The notes beneath the pieces were generated by a model, which worked only from the letters and a program-made list of their open reading frames with translations, was not told where the DNA came from and searched no databases. 29,048 nt of DNA from NCBI GenBank assembly GCA_900757795.1, contig CAAEPE010000002.1, positions 1-29,048 on the forward strand, given 5' to 3'. Source of the stretch: an uncultured Phascolarctobacterium sp. Lineage in GTDB: Bacteria; Bacillota; Negativicutes; Acidaminococcales; Acidaminococcaceae. The translations under genes were made by a program, and so were the position numbers. Shown here piece by piece: positions 22,663 through 29,048 of the stretch; the stretch's first letter is position 1; each line of letters starts with the position of its first letter.

Positions 22663-23877
22663 TTAATCGTTCCAACTCCACGCGCCTTCCCACATAATTC
22701 TGCGATAATTTTCTATATCCGTAGCGCCCTCTGTAGAGATACACAAAGCCACGGAGTTTAGGTTTAGCTTAAGATTGGCAGCCAGTTCTTGTAATTGCTT
22801 TTCACGCAGCACTGCTGCCAGCAAGCCAACGCCTGCCGCACCGCTTTCACCGGAAATTATGGCAGTATCTCCGGGTAATGGATTACCCAAAACCCTCATA
22901 CCTAAAGCGGCGGCCTTATCCGGCATCGAAACAAAATAATCAGCGTAAGCCGCCAGCTGCTGCCAGCCTAAGCTGCACGGCTCACCGCAGCAAAGCCCTG
23001 CCATAATCGAATGTAAATCGCCGCCCACCTTTTGCAGCTTTCCGTTATTAGCCAGCGCCGTGCGATACAAGCAATCGGCACTATTAGGCTCCACAATGAT
23101 AATTTGCGGCCGCGCCTCCTTATAGTAATCGGCAATAAATCCTGCCATAGCTCCCGCCATAGCGCCTACACCTGCCTGCAAAAATACATGCGTCGGCTTT
23201 ACATCGCCATACTCCTTAAGCTGCTGCAGAATTTCCTTGCCCATAGTAGTATACCCCTGCATGATACATTGAGGAATTTCATTATAATCTTCCCACGAAG
23301 TATCCTGCACCACTACACTGCCGTGAACCTTGGCATACTGCTGCGCCATGCGCACTGCATCATCATAATTTACGTCAGTAATAGAAGCATCAGCGCCTAA
23401 TTTGCGAATATTTTCTAAACGCTCCGCCGCCGTACCTTTAGGCATGAACACTACCGCCCGCTGACCTAAGCGCCGCGCCGTCCAAGCAACACCACGTCCG
23501 TGATTGCCGTCAGTAGCCGTTACAAAAGTCAGTTCACCTAATTTTTTACGCACCTCCGGCGATACTAGAGTTGCATAATTTAGTTCATACTCCGCTAAAT
23601 GCAGCCGCTTACCTATTTCCCGGGCAATAGCGTAGCTACCCCCTAAAACCTTAAACGCATTCAAGCCAAAGCGATAACTTTCATCCTTTACATAAATTTC
23701 TTTAATGCCTAATTCCTTAGCCAAATTTTCCAGCTTCACCAATGGCGTCACACTATATTCAGGAAAGCTTTGGTGAAAATGCAAAACCTTAGCAGCCTGC
23801 TCCACGCCAAAAATCGCCGTAGAAACCTCTCCATAAGGTTTTTCATGTTTTAATTTTACCAGATGAAAATTTCGCAC
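22663..23877 (-). CDS. dpaL: Diaminopropionate ammonia-lyase
   Basis: PLP enzyme of fold type II that splits 2,3-diaminopropionate into pyruvate and two ammonia. The 404-aa protein has the PLP lysine in FGLNAFKVLGG (K76; the matching Lys in E. coli is K77). The phosphate-binding loop and active-site stretch TDGNHGRGVAWTARRLGQ, and QDTSWEDYNEIP, are typical of DpaL rather than of serine dehydratases. I chose GTG 23875-23877, 8 nt after AGGAG; the GTG at 23884-23886 overlaps that Shine-Dalgarno. It lies between terminators. No clear promoter is seen in the 90 nt upstream. Confidence 0.93.
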   Translation of the reverse strand: MRNFHLVKLKHEKPYGEVSTAIFGVEQAAKVLHFHQSFPEYSVTPLVKLENLAKELGIKEIYVKDESYRFGLNAFKVLGGSYAIAREIGKRLHLAEYELNYATLVSPEVRKKLGELTFVTATDGNHGRGVAWTARRLGQRAVVFMPKGTAAERLENIRKLGADASITDVNYDDAVRMAQQYAKVHGSVVVQDTSWEDYNEIPQCIMQGYTTMGKEILQQLKEYGDVKPTHVFLQAGVGAMAGAMAGFIADYYKEARPQIIIVEPNSADCLYRTALANNGKLQKVGGDLHSIMAGLCCGEPCSLGWQQLAAYADYFVSMPDKAAALGMRVLGNPLPGDTAIISGESGAAGVGLLAAVLREKQLQELAANLKLNLNSVALCISTEGATDIENYRRIMWEGAWSWND

Positions 23878-23960
23878 TTGTATCACTCCTTGAAATTATT
23901 CAACAAATTTCTCATCCCATAATTATTTTTTCAGAAAATTTTTCCATAATAGTAATTTCC

Positions 23961-24000
23961 CTTATAAAAATAGGCTCCGAATTTACTCGAAGCCTATTTT
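23961..24000 (-). terminator. Intrinsic terminator of the aminotransferase gene
   Basis: AAAATAGGCTCCGA and TCGAAGCCTATTTT (23967-23980 with 23987-24000) form a 14-bp stem with one mismatched pair and a 6-nt loop. A T-run follows in the minus-strand sense. Confidence 0.85.
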
Positions 24001-24057
24001 CAAAAATTCTATATTTTACTAAAATCAATTAACAGATGATACTTTCTAATTGATCTA

Positions 24058-25236
24058 CTACATGCACTCTTTAATAGCTTTAGCCATACGTTGAATGCCT
24101 TCTACGATACGGTCATCCGGCATATTAGAGTAGTTGATACGCATGCTGCGGTCAGTTTTTTGATTAGGATAGAAAGCGTCGCCAATAACGCCGGCAACCT
24201 TCATTTCGATGCACTTATCAAATACTTTGCGTGCGCTTACGCCCTCGGGGAAGGTCAGCCACAGGAACAAACCGCCTTCCGGATGAGTCCATTCGGTACC
24301 TGCGGGCAGATATTTTTCCATGGATTCCAAAATCAAATCGCGGCGGTGTTTGTACAAAGCAACGATTTCTTTTACATGTGCGTCCAAATCATAAGCGTCC
24401 ATATAAGCGTCAGCAACGCCTTGGTCAAAATTAGAGGTGTGCAGATCGGCGCTTTGTTTAATCTTGACAAATTGAGTCAGCAGGTTGTGCTCGCAGGCAA
24501 TCCAGCCAAGACGCAGGCCCGGGCAGAAGATTTTAGAGAAAGTACCCAAGAACATAACCAACCCTTTAGTATCCAAGGATTTCAGAGAAGGCAGAATTTC
24601 TCCTTCATAACGCAGCTCGCCATAAGGATTATCCTCGATTACCGGCAGGTTATGCTTATTAACAACTTCCATAAATGCTTTGCGGCGTTCCATGGACCAA
24701 GTGCGTCCGGTGGGGTTTTGGAAGTCAGGAATTACATAAATAAATTTGCAGTTCGGAGTAGTCTCCAAAATTTTATCCAGCTCTTCGGGCAGAAGGCCGC
24801 CATTATCGGTAGGAACCTCTACAAATTTAGGTTGATAAGCGTTAAAAGCGTTTAAAGCGCCTAAATAGGACGGGCTTTCGCAAAGAACCACGTCGCCGGG
24901 ATCCAAGAACAGCTTACCGGCAAAGTCCAAGCATTGTTGAGAACCGGTGGTAATCAAAATATCGTCAGGATCAACAATAGTGTTATATTTATCAGCCATG
25001 CGCTTAGCAATTTTCGCACGCAGGCTCGGACGGCCTTCGGTAGTTGCATACTGCAGCAGCTGACGTCCTTCTTTTAATACTAAATCATGGGAAACCTTAG
25101 CAATTTCTTCCACAGGAAATAATTCCGGAGCAGGCAAACCGCCGGCAAAAGAAATAATATCAGGTTTTGCAGTTAATTTCAGCAGCTCACGAATTTCAGA
25201 AGCCTGCATGCCATCCATACGTTTCGCAAATTTCAT
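24058..25236 (-). CDS. PLP-dependent class I/II aminotransferase (2-aminoadipate/valine-pyruvate type)
   Basis: Fold type I transaminase of the LysN/2-aminoadipate-aminotransferase group, which also contains aromatic and branched-chain enzymes. The 392-aa protein has ISFAGGLPAPELFP (28-41), TTGSQQ (96-101), NPTGRTW (174-180), DNPYGELRY (202-210) and the PLP lysine K235 in FSKIFCPGLRLGW. The start is ATG 25234-25236; the first in-frame ATG (25249-25251) has no Shine-Dalgarno, while GAGGGTG precedes the chosen one by about 8 nt. It has no MocR-type DNA-binding domain. It is monocistronic, with a promoter inside a large inverted repeat. The substrate is not decidable from sequence. Confidence 0.88.
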   Translation of the reverse strand: MKFAKRMDGMQASEIRELLKLTAKPDIISFAGGLPAPELFPVEEIAKVSHDLVLKEGRQLLQYATTEGRPSLRAKIAKRMADKYNTIVDPDDILITTGSQQCLDFAGKLFLDPGDVVLCESPSYLGALNAFNAYQPKFVEVPTDNGGLLPEELDKILETTPNCKFIYVIPDFQNPTGRTWSMERRKAFMEVVNKHNLPVIEDNPYGELRYEGEILPSLKSLDTKGLVMFLGTFSKIFCPGLRLGWIACEHNLLTQFVKIKQSADLHTSNFDQGVADAYMDAYDLDAHVKEIVALYKHRRDLILESMEKYLPAGTEWTHPEGGLFLWLTFPEGVSARKVFDKCIEMKVAGVIGDAFYPNQKTDRSMRINYSNMPDDRIVEGIQRMAKAIKECM

Positions 25237-25275
25237 GTTTAACACCCTCATTTCAAGTAATTACTTTTAATTTTG

Positions 25276-25288
25276 ATATACTGTATAT
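25276..25288. repeat. 13-bp palindrome at the aminotransferase start site
   Basis: ATATAC-T-GTATAT is perfect and overlaps the -10/start region of the aminotransferase promoter on the minus strand. It is a possible operator. Confidence 0.4.
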
Positions 25289-25315
25289 TTTAACACTAAG
25301 CACAACAACGCACAA
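25287..25315 (-). promoter_or_regulatory. Promoter of the aminotransferase gene
   Basis: On the minus strand TTGTGC (25310-25315) and TAAAAT (25287-25292) are 17 nt apart, with a TGT extended -10. The -35 box lies inside the arm of the inverted repeat at 25304-25356. Confidence 0.55.
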
Positions 25316-25356
25316 GCAAAAAGTATACTTCACCCACTTTCTGCTCGTGCGTTGTT
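25304..25356. repeat. 21-bp inverted repeat / RNA hairpin
   Basis: Arms 25304-25324 and 25336-25356 flank an 11-nt loop. The minus-strand RNA pairs over all 21 bases, with the two mismatches being G-U wobbles; the plus-strand RNA would have A-C mismatches at both. It lies 52 nt after the C_GCAxxG_C_C stop and overlaps the -35 of the aminotransferase gene. No T-run follows. Confidence 0.65.
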
Positions 25357-25407
25357 ACATTGTTTACGATATTTTAAGAAAGATAAAAGCCAAAAATTTT
25401 AACAGCA

Positions 25408-25863
25408 CTAGCAATTCTTATTTTGCGGCAATAAAGCCTTTTCTTCTAAATATACTGCTAAAAGCTGCGCAACCTTATTTACCAGCTTCAAGCAATTTTT
25501 CAAGTGATCCCTAGTATTGAATTCATAAGGCATCAAATCACCGCAGGCACAGCTACCAAAGGCTTCTTTAAAACGTGTATGAAATTCCAAGGTTAAAGGA
25601 TAAATTTCTGCCAACGGTTTTTCGCTTGGATGATTGCGTCCTGCCAGGGTGCTGATAACCATGGTGCAGCCTGCCAAAGCACCGCACAAATCGCGGGCAT
25701 GACCAATGCCGCCGCCAAAGCCGCTGCACAGGCGAAAAGCGTTGTCGTCAATTTCTACGCCAGCTTCCTTGCGGAAAGTTTCTACTATGGCCTCGCAGCA
25801 GTTAAAGCCGCTTTTAAAATTGTTGCCTGCCGCCATTCCCATTTTTTCACTAAATTCGCTCAT
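25408..25863 (-). CDS. C_GCAxxG_C_C family redox protein
   Basis: A small Cys-rich protein of the C_GCAxxG_C_C family, whose role is undefined and suspected to be redox or metal binding. The 151-aa protein has the family motif CGALAGC (60-66) after LCSGFGGGIGHARDL, an adjacent pair C22-C23, C105 and C107 (SCACGD), C124, and a C-terminal Cys (C151). I chose ATG 25861-25863, 6 nt after GGGAGG; the TTG nine codons upstream lacks a Shine-Dalgarno. It follows the CoA-disulfide reductase/rhodanese gene by 50 nt on the same strand with no terminator between, so the two are likely an operon. Confidence 0.85.
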   Translation of the reverse strand: MSEFSEKMGMAAGNNFKSGFNCCEAIVETFRKEAGVEIDDNAFRLCSGFGGGIGHARDLCGALAGCTMVISTLAGRNHPSEKPLAEIYPLTLEFHTRFKEAFGSCACGDLMPYEFNTRDHLKNCLKLVNKVAQLLAVYLEEKALLPQNKNC

Positions 25864-25913
25864 AATAAGCCTCCCTAAATATGATTTCAACCTTTAAAAT
25901 TCAACTAAAGCAG

Positions 25914-27602
25914 CTATTTAGCATCTCTTTCTGTGCCATAGGGCCAGCCGCTCATACCGCCCTCAAGACTTTTCACATTAGTATATCCTTTGGCCCGCAG
26001 CATAACCTCTGCTTCGTAACCACGCAAATCAATCTGACAGGAGGTAATTATTTCCTTATTCTTATCACAAGGCAGCTCACACTCTCTTACCTGATCTAAA
26101 GGCACATTTACTCGGTCAGGAATACCGGCAATCCGGTTAGCAGCTACCTCTCGCGGAGTACGCACATCTACAAAAAGATAATCGCCCTTTGCTCTCTGCG
26201 CTTCAAAATCCTTGGGATTGATGCTTTGCATTTGACCTGTCATTTTATTGTGCAATACGTTGGCAGCCGTGGCCAAATTATCAATGGGCCCGTTAAACGG
26301 CGGTGCATATGCAATATCAAAGTTAGATAAATCCTCTAAGGTAGCGCCAAAGGACAAAGCGGCAACCATTGTATCAATACGTTTATCAACATTTGCACCC
26401 ACCGCCTGCAAACCGAGAACGCGCTCCGTACCTTCCTCTGCCAAAAGCTTCACAACAATTCTACCGGCGCTGGGCATATAGCCTAAACGGTCAAAACCAG
26501 GAGCCACTACACTCTTAAATTTTAATCCCGCAGCTGCCGCGCTGCGTTCATTAAGGCCAACAGACCCTACGCTAACACCAAAAATACGACATACCCCCGT
26601 ACCTAAAACGCCAGGATATTTGATAGCGTCGCCGCAAATATTATCGGCAATTACACGGCCATGCTTATTAGCGGTGGAACCCATGGGCGTAAAAATCTTC
26701 GCGCCGCTTACGCGGTGGGTATTTTCGGCGCAATCACCGCCTGCGTAAATAGCAGGGTCGCTGGTCTGCAAATATGCGTTAACGGCAATACAGCCCGTAG
26801 GCCCAATTTCTAATCCTGCCGTCTTAGCCAGTTCTACGTTAGGACGCACGCCTACAGCCACAATTACCAGCTGCGCAGGAATAGTGCGTTTATCTGTTTT
26901 AACTGCGGTCACTATGCCATCAACAGCTTCAAAGGCTACCGTTTTTTCTTCTAAATACAGATTAAGCCCTTCCTTTGCAATCTCCCTGCGCAAAAGATCT
27001 GCCATTTCCTTATCCAATAGCTGCGGTAAAAGCCTATCCTGCATTTCTACAATACTGGTATTTAAACCGCGGTGAATAAATGCTTCTGCCAGCTCCATGC
27101 CGATAAAGCCTGCGCCGATAATTACTACGTCAGTTACGCCACGTTCTTTAATCTCCGCTTCTACGGCATGCACATCCCACGGGAACCAAAAACTATGAAT
27201 GCCCTGTGCGTCTCCATTTTCCAAGGGCAAACGTACAGGTGTGGAACCGGTACCTAAAACCAGCACATCATAGGACAATTCTTTCGCATCGCCATGTTCC
27301 ACATAAGTAACCTTTTTAGCCACTCTGTCAATAGCGGTCACGTTACAGCCTACACGCGCGTCAATACCCTTTACCTTGCGGAAAAAATCAGCATCGCGCT
27401 TTACTCCCTGCGGCGTATGGTCAAAGCTGTTAAAGCTTTTTACCTCGCCGCCTATATAATAGGGAAAACCGCAGGCACCATAGCTAAGCTCCGGACCGCG
27501 CTCCAAAACAATAATCTCCGCATCCTTATCACGACGGCGCAGACGGGAGGCAGTTTTCATGCCCGTTGCCACACCGCCGATAATTACTACTCGTTTAGCC
27601 AT
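25914..27602 (-). CDS. CoA-disulfide reductase with C-terminal rhodanese domain
   Basis: FAD-dependent pyridine nucleotide-disulfide reductase that reduces CoA disulfide or CoA persulfide; fused rhodanese forms handle polysulfide. The 562-aa protein has an FAD fold (VVIIGGVATGMKTASRLRR, 5-23), a single redox Cys in SYGACGFPYYIGG (C44), an NAD fold (VVIIGAGFIGMELAEA, 159-174), and AGGDCAE (287-293). A dimerisation domain precedes the rhodanese region (about 462-560) with FVDVRTPREV and an intact active Cys C522 in SCQIDLRGY. C44 is the lone catalytic Cys as in CoADR. GGAGC precedes the ATG by about 7 nt. It probably leads an operon with the C_GCAxxG_C_C gene. Which substrate it prefers (CoA-S-S-CoA, polysulfide, or O2) cannot be told. 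Confidence 0.92.
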   Translation of the reverse strand: MAKRVVIIGGVATGMKTASRLRRRDKDAEIIVLERGPELSYGACGFPYYIGGEVKSFNSFDHTPQGVKRDADFFRKVKGIDARVGCNVTAIDRVAKKVTYVEHGDAKELSYDVLVLGTGSTPVRLPLENGDAQGIHSFWFPWDVHAVEAEIKERGVTDVVIIGAGFIGMELAEAFIHRGLNTSIVEMQDRLLPQLLDKEMADLLRREIAKEGLNLYLEEKTVAFEAVDGIVTAVKTDKRTIPAQLVIVAVGVRPNVELAKTAGLEIGPTGCIAVNAYLQTSDPAIYAGGDCAENTHRVSGAKIFTPMGSTANKHGRVIADNICGDAIKYPGVLGTGVCRIFGVSVGSVGLNERSAAAAGLKFKSVVAPGFDRLGYMPSAGRIVVKLLAEEGTERVLGLQAVGANVDKRIDTMVAALSFGATLEDLSNFDIAYAPPFNGPIDNLATAANVLHNKMTGQMQSINPKDFEAQRAKGDYLFVDVRTPREVAANRIAGIPDRVNVPLDQVRECELPCDKNKEIITSCQIDLRGYEAEVMLRAKGYTNVKSLEGGMSGWPYGTERDAK

Positions 27603-27646
27603 TTTTTGCTCCTTTCACTTGTGCCAAATTATTTTATCTTTATACT

Positions 27647-27663
27647 GCCGTTAATATCACGGC
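27647..27663. repeat. Small inverted repeat upstream of the CoA-disulfide reductase gene
   Basis: GCCGT-taatatc-ACGGC is perfect, with 5-nt arms, in the promoter area of the reductase (minus strand; the likely -10 is TATAAA or TAAAAT nearby). It is a possible operator. No convincing -35 was found. Confidence 0.3.
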
Positions 27664-27735
27664 TCCAGCTATTACTAATGTATTCTTTCGACGCTTTTGC
27701 TCTTTTCCCTGCTATACACAAAACTATCACAAATT

Positions 27736-27771
27736 AAATAAAAAGACGGCTTGCTTAAAAGCCGCGCCGTC
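27736..27771 (-). terminator. Intrinsic terminator of the tetR gene
   Basis: GACGGC (27745-27750) pairs with GCCGTC (27766-27771); in the minus-strand sense it is followed by TTTTTATTT. It lies 20 nt after the tetR stop. Confidence 0.75.
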
Positions 27772-27791
27772 CAGTAAATTTTCCCTCTAAA

Positions 27792-28400
27792 CTAAATATT
27801 CATTTTTAAATAATCAGCCCGTCCCATCTGTTCGCGTTCCATACTTTCTAAAGCGGCAATAATGTTCATAATCGCCATACGATAACTTTCTTCAGAATTT
27901 ACGGCAATACACGCAGAAACACCGGAACCAACCCCCACAATAAAGCCAACAACAGTGGCAAGATATATCCGCTGCCAGTGCAGCTTACTTTCTTCATCAA
28001 TTTTATATAATTCGATAATATTTTTTACAGGCTCAATAAATTTTTCGGAAATCTTATGTAATTCACTGTTTTCCATTTTAGGCAACATTAGCAGTAAATT
28101 ATAAGCGTTAGGATGCTCTTGAAAAAAGATGCTGTATGCCATAGATAAATTCAGCAAAGCCTTCTGTCTGGTGGTGGCCTTGCTTACCTGCTGCTGCTGC
28201 AAACGATTAAAAGCTTCATAAACCTCTAAGCCCACAGCAATAGTCAGCTCGTCAAAACTTTTAAAATGTTTATACAAAGAAGCAGGTTTAACGTCCAAGT
28301 GCTCCGCCAACGTACGCACCGAAAAATTTTGAAAAGCATTTTTATGTAAAAGCTCTATGGCTCCTAAAACTATTTTTTCTTTATTAAGCCCTTTATGCAT
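27792..28400 (-). CDS. TetR/AcrR-family transcriptional repressor
   Basis: One-component repressor. The 202-aa protein has an N-terminal helix-turn-helix (about 9-55): IVLGAIELLHK, then FSVRTLAEHLDVKPASLYKHF, then SFDELT. The hydrophobic C-terminal ligand domain has a WHG-like stretch (ATVVGFIVGVGSG). The effector cannot be told. GAGGTG precedes the ATG. It is divergent from the SLC13/DASS transporter across a 405-nt gap holding a perfect palindrome on the transporter promoter, the expected layout for a local repressor of that transporter. Confidence 0.9.
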   Translation of the reverse strand: MHKGLNKEKIVLGAIELLHKNAFQNFSVRTLAEHLDVKPASLYKHFKSFDELTIAVGLEVYEAFNRLQQQQVSKATTRQKALLNLSMAYSIFFQEHPNAYNLLLMLPKMENSELHKISEKFIEPVKNIIELYKIDEESKLHWQRIYLATVVGFIVGVGSGVSACIAVNSEESYRMAIMNIIAALESMEREQMGRADYLKMNI

Positions 28401-28420
28401 AATGCTTCACCTCATTTTTT

Positions 28421-28450
28421 ATTATAACATATCAAAAAAATTTTAGTCAC
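28421..28450 (-). promoter_or_regulatory. Promoter of the tetR gene
   Basis: On the minus strand GTGACT (28445-28450) and TATAAT (28421-28426) are 18 nt apart, and TGT precedes the -10 box (extended -10). Confidence 0.5.
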
Positions 28451-28629
28451 TTTCTTTAGTTTCAAAATTATTTTTTGTTATCTTAGTTAGCTATTTATTT
28501 TCTTATTATTCACAGTATGGTTATCGTTATTATCCTTTATTTTTTCTTTTTTATTGTTAAATCTACTCATTTTGCGTTTAATAATGAACTATTTAATCGT
28601 ATTTTACATTTTAAGGCAGTTCACACTCT

Positions 28630-28658
28630 TGACAAAGTTATTATTGTTAGCTAAAATA
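28630..28658 (+). promoter_or_regulatory. Strong promoter of the SLC13/DASS transporter gene
   Basis: A perfect TTGACA (28630-28635) and TAAAAT (28653-28658) are 17 nt apart. The -10 box lies within the palindrome at 28646-28668. Confidence 0.8.
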
Positions 28659-28668
28659 TAGCTAACAG
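28646..28668. promoter_or_regulatory. Perfect palindrome over the transporter -10 box, candidate TetR operator
   Basis: TGTTAGCTA and TAGCTAACA (9-nt arms, 28646-28654 and 28660-28668) flank a 5-nt spacer. A TetR dimer bound here would block RNA polymerase. Confidence 0.65.
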
Positions 28669-28805
28669 TGTTACCCGTTATTTTTATCGTTTGTCCTAGG
28701 TTTTTATCCTATTGTTTGGGACTCAATCTGATAAACTCCTTACTGCAAACAAATTTTAACGTCTGCACCGTTATACCCAAAAATTTTATATTGGAGGTAT
28801 TACTC

Positions 28806-29048
28806 GTGTCTAAAGCAGTAAAATGTCTTATTCTGTTAGCAGTAGTTGCCTTATTCTTCGTAACCGAACTTATTCCTCTGGCAGTTACCGCTATGGGCGG
28901 CGCAATCGCTTGCGGCCTGCTCGGCTTGATCCCCGCAAAACAAGTATTCTCCGGTTTGTCTAACTCTACCGTAGTACTGTTTGCTGGTATGTTCGTTGTT
29001 GGTGGCGCTATGTTCTACACCGGCTTAGCTCAATTCATCGGCAACAAA
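28806..29048 (+). CDS. SLC13/DASS-type anion transporter (N-terminal part, truncated by the window edge)
   Basis: Only 81 codons are visible and the gene runs off the right edge. The start is GTG at 28806, 7 nt after GGAGGT. The product begins with a hydrophobic helix (ILLAVVALFFVTELIPLA) and continues with AVTAMGGAIACGLLGLIPAKQVFSGL-like residues. A TVVLFAGMFVVGGAM helix follows. This arrangement is typical of SLC13/DASS and related ion-transporter permeases (dicarboxylate, citrate, sulfate or tartrate). The substrate cannot be told from this part. The gene is likely under control of the divergent TetR. Confidence 0.75.
   Translation, partial: MSKAVKCLILLAVVALFFVTELIPLAVTAMGGAIACGLLGLIPAKQVFSGLSNSTVVLFAGMFVVGGAMFYTGLAQFIGNK

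Larger units (their letters stand above)
28401..28805. other. 405-nt divergent regulatory region
   Basis: The gap between tetR and the transporter is AT-rich and holds both promoters, the 9-bp-arm palindrome at 28646-28668, and a matching half-site GTTAGCTA at 28486-28493. The last 140 nt (28665-28805) are the transporter 5' leader. They include a GTCC/GGAC pairing but no riboswitch class that I recognise. Confidence 0.6.

Noticed and set aside
24091..24855. Long plus-strand open frame (254 codons) opposite the aminotransferase
   Set aside because: It is the shadow of a well-supported gene, has no Shine-Dalgarno and its product matches no family I know.

Overview
This 29 kb window is chromosomal housekeeping DNA from an AT-leaning Firmicute. 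The run CarD, PIN-TRAM protein, IspD, IspF, GltX, CysS, MrnC, ThyX, RlmB, Rae1/YacP, SigH is a typical Firmicute order. Together with a biotin-dependent carboxyltransferase, a DASS-type transporter, a CoA-disulfide reductase and a C_GCAxxG_C_C protein, it suggests an anaerobic fermenter, possibly a Negativicute such as Phascolarctobacterium or Acidaminococcus. The phylum is fairly safe; the genus is a guess. I see no rRNA, tRNA, CRISPR array, prophage or insertion sequence.

Layout. 1-2350: a strong promoter pointing left out of the window and a class A penicillin-binding protein. 2387-3846: a monocistronic carboxyltransferase with no biotinyl domain. 3850-5302: a CNNM/CorC-type membrane protein (minus) with an odd leader. 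5378-7372: an SGNH hydrolase (minus) and an iron-type alcohol dehydrogenase (plus), divergent. 7384-9965: uppP, then pfkA with an upstream orphan BrxF-like P-loop ATPase (minus). 10121-16580: the gltX-cysS-mrnC-thyX-rlmB-rae1 operon (minus), with sigH behind its own promoter. 16635-19862: ispD-ispF, the PIN-TRAM gene and carD (minus). 20017-22140: a NagD-like phosphatase and a membrane metallophosphoesterase (plus). 22153-25863: a YegP-like protein, diaminopropionate ammonia-lyase, an aminotransferase and a C_GCAxxG_C_C protein (minus). 25914-27602: a CoA-disulfide reductase/rhodanese fusion (minus). 27792-29048: a TetR regulator (minus) divergent from a truncated SLC13/DASS transporter (plus).

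How the genes work together. The central minus-strand block joins aminoacyl-tRNA synthesis, rRNA maturation and modification (mini-RNase III, RlmB), ribosome-linked mRNA decay (Rae1), dTMP synthesis and the start of the isoprenoid (MEP) pathway. uppP and PBP1A serve the peptidoglycan that the isoprenoid carrier supports. The CoA-disulfide reductase/rhodanese and the Cys-rich C_GCAxxG_C_C protein form a likely thiol or sulfane-sulfur redox pair. dpaL and the aminotransferase point to amino-acid fermentation.

The most unusual points are: an orphan BrxF-like ATPase next to pfkA; four consecutive Cys codons at the start of gltX directly upstream of cysS; a CNNM gene whose Shine-Dalgarno is cut off from its TTG start by a hairpin and a seven-T run; a 21-bp hairpin whose two mismatches are G-U wobbles only in the minus-strand RNA; and a perfect palindrome covering the -10 box of the TetR-linked transporter. 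Many start codons were moved to the first codon with a well-spaced Shine-Dalgarno sequence, as noted in each entry.
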